Shown in pieces: positions 60,866 through 64,000 of a DNA stretch of 64,000 nt. Source of the stretch: Pseudomonas palleroniana. Its GTDB lineage: Bacteria; Pseudomonadota; Gammaproteobacteria; Pseudomonadales; Pseudomonadaceae. The translations under genes and the position numbers were made by a program. Under the pieces are notes generated by a model. That model made no database searches. It was not told the origin of the DNA and worked only from the letters and a program-made list of their open reading frames with translations. Numbering within the stretch: position 1 is the first letter of the stretch; each line of letters opens with the position of its first letter. Location: the NCBI RefSeq assembly GCF_003031675.1, contig NZ_PYWX01000015.1:1-64000 (forward strand). The letters run 5' to 3'.

Positions 60866-62584
60866 TTACAGGAAGAAATCCATGCGGAAGTAGATCGGCG
60901 CTTCGCGCTCGGTCAATACAGCGGGTCTTTCCAACGAATGGGCAAAGGTGACGCTGGTGCTGACGTGTTTGCCGCGAGCGAACAGTTCCAGGGAGTTGCT
61001 GGATACGCGGCCATGGTTATCGCCGTTGTAGCGGTCGTTGGTAATCACGCCCTGGTCGTAACCAACGCTGGCGCCATACTCAGCGAACGCTGGGCGCAGC
61101 CAGTCGAGCGTGACCGGGCGGGCCCAGCGCACTTCATTGCGCCAGTAGCCACCGCTGTCGCCGGTGAGCAATTGGTCTTTGAAGCCGCGCACCGACGATG
61201 AACCGCCGAGGCTCATGCGCTGCGGCGAGAACAGGATGTCTTCGCTGCGTTGGCCGGTGGCCAGGCTGCTGAAGCTGAACGACTCGCCCCACAGGCTGAA
61301 TGGCTGCAGGTAGCTGACCGTGGCGGTGTATTTGCGATAGCGCGAGTTCGGCTGGCGTCGACCAAGCGAGTCGCGCTCATCCTGGGCCTGGGCATCCAAC
61401 AGGCCGATGCCGTTCTGCACGCCCAGGTCGAGGTTGACGAAAGCACTGCCGATACGTCGCCCGTGGTTGACGCCCAGTTGCAATTCGCTGAGACGGTTGC
61501 TGCTGGACTCGGTGCGCACGTCGAGGATGTAGTTGTTGGTGCGCAGGTGGGCCAGGCCGACGTTGACCGAGGTCTTGCTCACGTCATCGCGGTGGATCAC
61601 CCGCTCGGCGCGCAGTTGGTGGTTCTGGTTGTCGCCGTCCTGCTTGAATTTGAAGTCGTCGGTGGTGCCGTAGGTGCGGTAATCGCTCTCGCTGTAGGTG
61701 TAACTGAAATTCCACCAGCCCCACGGCACGTTGTAATAAAGCATGCTGTTTTTCGAGGTTTTCTGGTGGTCGCTGATGGCATCGTGGCCGCCGCGCAGCA
61801 CCAGTTGGTCGGCCAGGCCCAGCGGGCTGTCCCACTCCAGGCCCGCGCCCCATTGCTGTTCACCGGTGCTGCGTTGCCCGTCGTTATTGCGCGACAGGCT
61901 GGCGCGCCAGGGCTTTTGCGGAGTGTTTTTGACCACCACGTCGCTGCCGCCGATCTGCTGGCCGGGGGTCAGTTCCATTTGCGCCTGTTTCGACGGCAGA
62001 CGGTTGAGCTGGTCCACCAATTGCTCGACTTCGCGCAGGTTCAGCGCTTGACCGACCTTGCCGGGAAACGCCATGGCCAGTTCGCGGTCGGTGACGTTGC
62101 TGCCGTCTGCGCTTCGCACCGCTTCGAGTTTGCCTTCCACCACCAAGACCTGGAGGTGGCCGCTGGAGAGGTCCTGCTGCGGCAAGTAGGCGCGACTGGT
62201 GACGCGGCCTTTGGCGATGTAATAGTCAGTGATGACCTTGAGCAGTTCATTGAGCTGCGAGACGCCCAGGCATTGGCCGACATAGGGTTTGAGCAGCAGC
62301 GTGCGGTCGCTGGCGGACAGGCTGTCGGCGCCCTTGAGTTCGATGTCTTTGATCGGGAAGCAGCGGGTGTCCGCAGGCGTGGCCGGGGCCTGGGGCTTGG
62401 CCTCTTTGCCGGGCAGGTCCTTGAGTTCTTCAAGGCGTCGCTGCTGCTCTTCGAGCAGGCGATTCTGCCGGTCACGGATCAAGTCTTGATCGCCCGGCGT
62501 GGGGGCGGCGGTGGCGCTGTTCAGGCTCAAGTAGGCGAGCAAGACAGTGCACAGTAAATACCGAGTCCGTGGTAACAAAGACAT
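60866..62584 (-). CDS. cdiB: TpsB outer-membrane transporter (CdiB/FhaC family)
   Basis: 572 residues: signal peptide (about 1-27), POTRA-type domains (about 75-225, beginning CFPIKDIELKG), then a 16-strand barrel with the VRGF motif in SSSVRGFKDQLLTGDSGGYW and a C-terminal Phe-containing strand (YFRMDFFL). It exports CdiA across the outer membrane. Encoded 30 bases upstream of cdiA. The Shine-Dalgarno sequence is weak. Confidence 0.93.
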   Translation of the reverse strand: MSLLPRTRYLLCTVLLAYLSLNSATAAPTPGDQDLIRDRQNRLLEEQQRRLEELKDLPGKEAKPQAPATPADTRCFPIKDIELKGADSLSASDRTLLLKPYVGQCLGVSQLNELLKVITDYYIAKGRVTSRAYLPQQDLSSGHLQVLVVEGKLEAVRSADGSNVTDRELAMAFPGKVGQALNLREVEQLVDQLNRLPSKQAQMELTPGQQIGGSDVVVKNTPQKPWRASLSRNNDGQRSTGEQQWGAGLEWDSPLGLADQLVLRGGHDAISDHQKTSKNSMLYYNVPWGWWNFSYTYSESDYRTYGTTDDFKFKQDGDNQNHQLRAERVIHRDDVSKTSVNVGLAHLRTNNYILDVRTESSSNRLSELQLGVNHGRRIGSAFVNLDLGVQNGIGLLDAQAQDERDSLGRRQPNSRYRKYTATVSYLQPFSLWGESFSFSSLATGQRSEDILFSPQRMSLGGSSSVRGFKDQLLTGDSGGYWRNEVRWARPVTLDWLRPAFAEYGASVGYDQGVITNDRYNGDNHGRVSSNSLELFARGKHVSTSVTFAHSLERPAVLTEREAPIYFRMDFFL

Positions 62585-62929
62585 GTTCGATCCATCGAAA
62601 AATCAAGGGGCGGCAAATTAACATCGAAGTTCCAGCGTTCAAAGACACTGGGCTAGTTGCACATTCGCCCGCATTAAACTCATAACCCATTGATTAATAA
62701 CAATTAAAACCTATCAAAAAACAAACATGCCGATACCGTGAAGGATTATTCCGACAGGTGGCTGATTTTTTGATGGCGATAAGGCGAAGAACCGATTAGT
62801 TGCCATTATTAGGCCACTAAGCTCTTGGCGCGTTAGGTTAGTGCGAGGGTTTTGGGAAAAGTTCGCGGGTATAGTGTGAATTGGATCCCATTTATCGGAT
62901 TCATCCACCGACTGCCCCCACCGCTTTTT
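62585..62929. other. Non-coding region upstream of cdiB
   Basis: 345 bases without a convincing gene. The part nearest cdiB (about 62680-62720) is AT-rich (TTGATTAATAACAATTAAAA) and probably holds the cdiBAI promoter. A frame at 62714-63016 overlapping the REP is most likely accidental. Confidence 0.5.
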
Positions 62930-63029
62930 TGTAGGAGCGAGCTTGCTCGCGAAAAACTCACAGGCATCGCGCCCCTTCAGGAAGCACGCGTTATCGTTGA
63001 CATTTTTCGCGAGCAAGCTCGCTCCTACA
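62930..63029. repeat. REPIN-like inverted repeat (fourth type) at the pgaD end
   Basis: TGTAGGAGCGAGCTTGCTCG with CGAAAA at the left and its inverse TTTTCGCGAGCAAGCTCGCT with CCTACA at the right, about 45 bases between. The right arm extends into the end of pgaD and supplies its stop codon. Confidence 0.88.
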
Positions 63030-63513
63030 TATTACCGGCGCCTTGGTCTTTTGGCTGGCCGGGCACCAGGGTCAGTGGCGGGCGTTCCACGTCCCGGGAC
63101 ACGTGGGGCTTCACTTCCCCCACGCCACCCTCTTCGTCGTTGTGGATCACCAGCACACCCGGCTTGCGCAATTGTTCCAGGTCGCCTTCGCCCAACTTGA
63201 AACTCTCAATCAGAAGCTTGTCGCTCAGGGCATTGGCCTCGGCGCGGCGCTGGGCGAACTTGCGGCCCTTGCGTTGTTGGTAACGCGCCCAACTGATCAG
63301 GATCAGCGCGTTGAACACCGCGATCCACAGGTACACCTGCAAGGTATTGAGTGCGGCGAAGATCGGCGCTTCCAGGCGTGGGCCGCCATGGGTTTCCAGC
63401 ATGGCGCTCATGCCGCGCGCCAGCAGCCAGATCAGACCGGCCCAAGCCGCCAGGGTCAGCAGCACATCGATGAACCACATCACGGCGTTTTGCCGGGTTC
63501 TGACCAGTTTCAT
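63025..63513 (-). CDS. pgaD: PgaD-family protein of poly-N-acetylglucosamine synthesis
   Basis: 162 residues with two membrane helices (about 12-34 and 58-80; with LQVYLWIAVFNALILISWAR) and a cytoplasmic tail with EVKPHVSRDVERPPLTLV, the PgaD layout. PgaD supports the PgaC glycosyltransferase that makes poly-beta-1,6-N-acetylglucosamine, and its activity is stimulated by c-di-GMP in E. coli. The ATG at 63513 has AGGAGG 7 bases upstream; a GTG two codons earlier overlaps the pgaC stop but has no proper spacing. Its last two codons and stop come from the adjoining REP sequence. Confidence 0.85.
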   Translation of the reverse strand: MKLVRTRQNAVMWFIDVLLTLAAWAGLIWLLARGMSAMLETHGGPRLEAPIFAALNTLQVYLWIAVFNALILISWARYQQRKGRKFAQRRAEANALSDKLLIESFKLGEGDLEQLRKPGVLVIHNDEEGGVGEVKPHVSRDVERPPLTLVPGQPKDQGAGNM

Positions 63514-63515
63514 GC

Positions 63516-64000
63516 TCACGCCTCCTCTGGGCTAGGTTTGATACCGCGATCCGGGCTGACCCAGCGTGCGCGTTTCTGGTGTTGCTTGAACAACACCTTG
63601 GGAAAGCTGACCAGCGTGGTCAACAAGCTGACCAGCCAGAACACCATCGGGTACCACACGGTCCAGAACAGAGTCTTCCACAGGTCTTTTTCATAACGCC
63701 GGTCAATCAGGATGCTCACCGCAAACTGCATCAGGCACACCATCGCCAGCACCAGGCCGGTAAACGCCGGGGGCACCAGCGAGTCCACGGCAATCGCCGG
63801 GGGCAGCACGATGAATTTACCCACGGCCCAGAAAATCACCGAGAGCAGGAAGGTGAAGGCCCAACCGGTGGACAGGCAGTATTCGAACAGCAGCGGCCAC
63901 AGGTAACGATGGCGCCATTGCCAGATGCCACGGATGTTCTTGAACAGCACTTCGGCGCCGCCCTGGGCCCAACGCAGGCGCTGCTTCCACAGGCCGCCGA
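63516..64000 (-). CDS. pgaC: PgaC-type glycosyltransferase, C-terminal part (runs off the window)
   Basis: Partial, about 161 residues of the C-terminus. The frame begins beyond the window edge; just inside it lies QRLRWAQGG, the QxxRW motif of processive GT2 enzymes, followed by four membrane helices and the basic end RARWVSPDRGIKPSPEEA. With PgaD it polymerises UDP-GlcNAc into biofilm polysaccharide. Ends 2 bases before the pgaD ATG. Confidence 0.88.
   Translation of the reverse strand, partial: GGLWKQRLRWAQGGAEVLFKNIRGIWQWRHRYLWPLLFEYCLSTGWAFTFLLSVIFWAVGKFIVLPPAIAVDSLVPPAFTGLVLAMVCLMQFAVSILIDRRYEKDLWKTLFWTVWYPMVFWLVSLLTTLVSFPKVLFKQHQKRARWVSPDRGIKPSPEEA

Noticed and set aside
58181..61201. 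Very long open frame (about 1000 codons) on the plus strand
   Set aside because: It is antisense to cdiA and cdiB, whose domains are clear on the minus strand. The frame is open because of the strong third-base GC bias, and its product is low-complexity (Ala/Val/Gly/Gln).
62714..63016. 100-codon minus-strand frame upstream of cdiB
   Set aside because: Its first third is translated REP sequence and the rest has no recognisable family; there is no ribosome-binding site.

Overview
The window looks like a chromosomal segment of a Pseudomonas fluorescens-group bacterium. The evidence is high GC with strong third-position bias, many REP/REPIN elements of the kinds known from P. fluorescens SBW25, and a gene order (cysA-cysW-cysT-sbp-oscA, an EAL-domain phosphodiesterase, desA, a diguanylate cyclase, gabT-gabD) that I recall from the PA0265-PA0290 region of P. 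aeruginosa. All identifications come from reading motifs; no database search was possible.

Layout. (1) 0.1-6 kb: polar amino-acid ABC transporter, a MetQ/NlpA-type binding protein, an SfnR-like AAA+ regulator with an altered GAFTGA loop and no visible DNA-binding domain, and an RBBP9-type hydrolase. (2) 6.3-8.3 kb: exbD-exbB-tonB. (3) 8.6-22.3 kb: organosulfur scavenging island with a LysR/CynX-type MFS pair, a TonB-dependent receptor, two paralogous LysR regulators, a HIT protein, a formylglycine-type sulfatase, the 2-oxoglutarate-dependent alkylsulfatase AtsK, and the sulfate-ester ABC transporter AtsR, AtsB (two permeases fused) and AtsC. (4) 22.3-26.8 kb: desaturase/AraC pair, two small periplasmic proteins, a Crp/Fnr regulator and a DUF962/Mpo1-like protein. 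(5) 26.9-31.1 kb: sulfate/thiosulfate transporter cysA-cysW-cysT-sbp with oscA. (6) 31.4-39.2 kb: c-di-GMP enzymes, desA and gabD-gabT. (7) 39.5-43.6 kb: an R-body (refractile body, RebB-family) gene cluster with its own sigma factor, a Crp-like regulator and a permuted papain-like protein. (8) 43.8-50.3 kb: tRNA-Arg(CCG), a LysE exporter, a decayed SidA-type monooxygenase, an ECF sigma/anti-sigma pair with a VWA lipoprotein, two lipoproteins, and a DUF3077 protein behind a structured leader. (9) 50.4-62.6 kb: contact-dependent inhibition locus cdiB-cdiA-cdiI with a pretoxin HINT domain, followed by the remains of an older toxin/immunity module. (10) 63.0-64.0 kb: the end of a pgaC-pgaD locus for poly-N-acetylglucosamine.

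Two themes stand out. Regions 1-3 and 5 fit together as a sulfur-starvation response: a receptor and TonB energiser, sulfatases, ABC importers and oscA. Several of these proteins (Sbp, AtsR, AtsK, the MetQ homologue, OscA) contain no Cys and no Met after the start codon. Regions 7 and 9 are competition or toxin-delivery systems. The R-body operon, with three RebB-family genes, one divergent RebB-like gene and a predicted Cys/His enzyme, is the least conventional system here. The 3' end of the CDI locus shows direct repeats flanking an orphan immunity gene that carries an in-frame amber codon.
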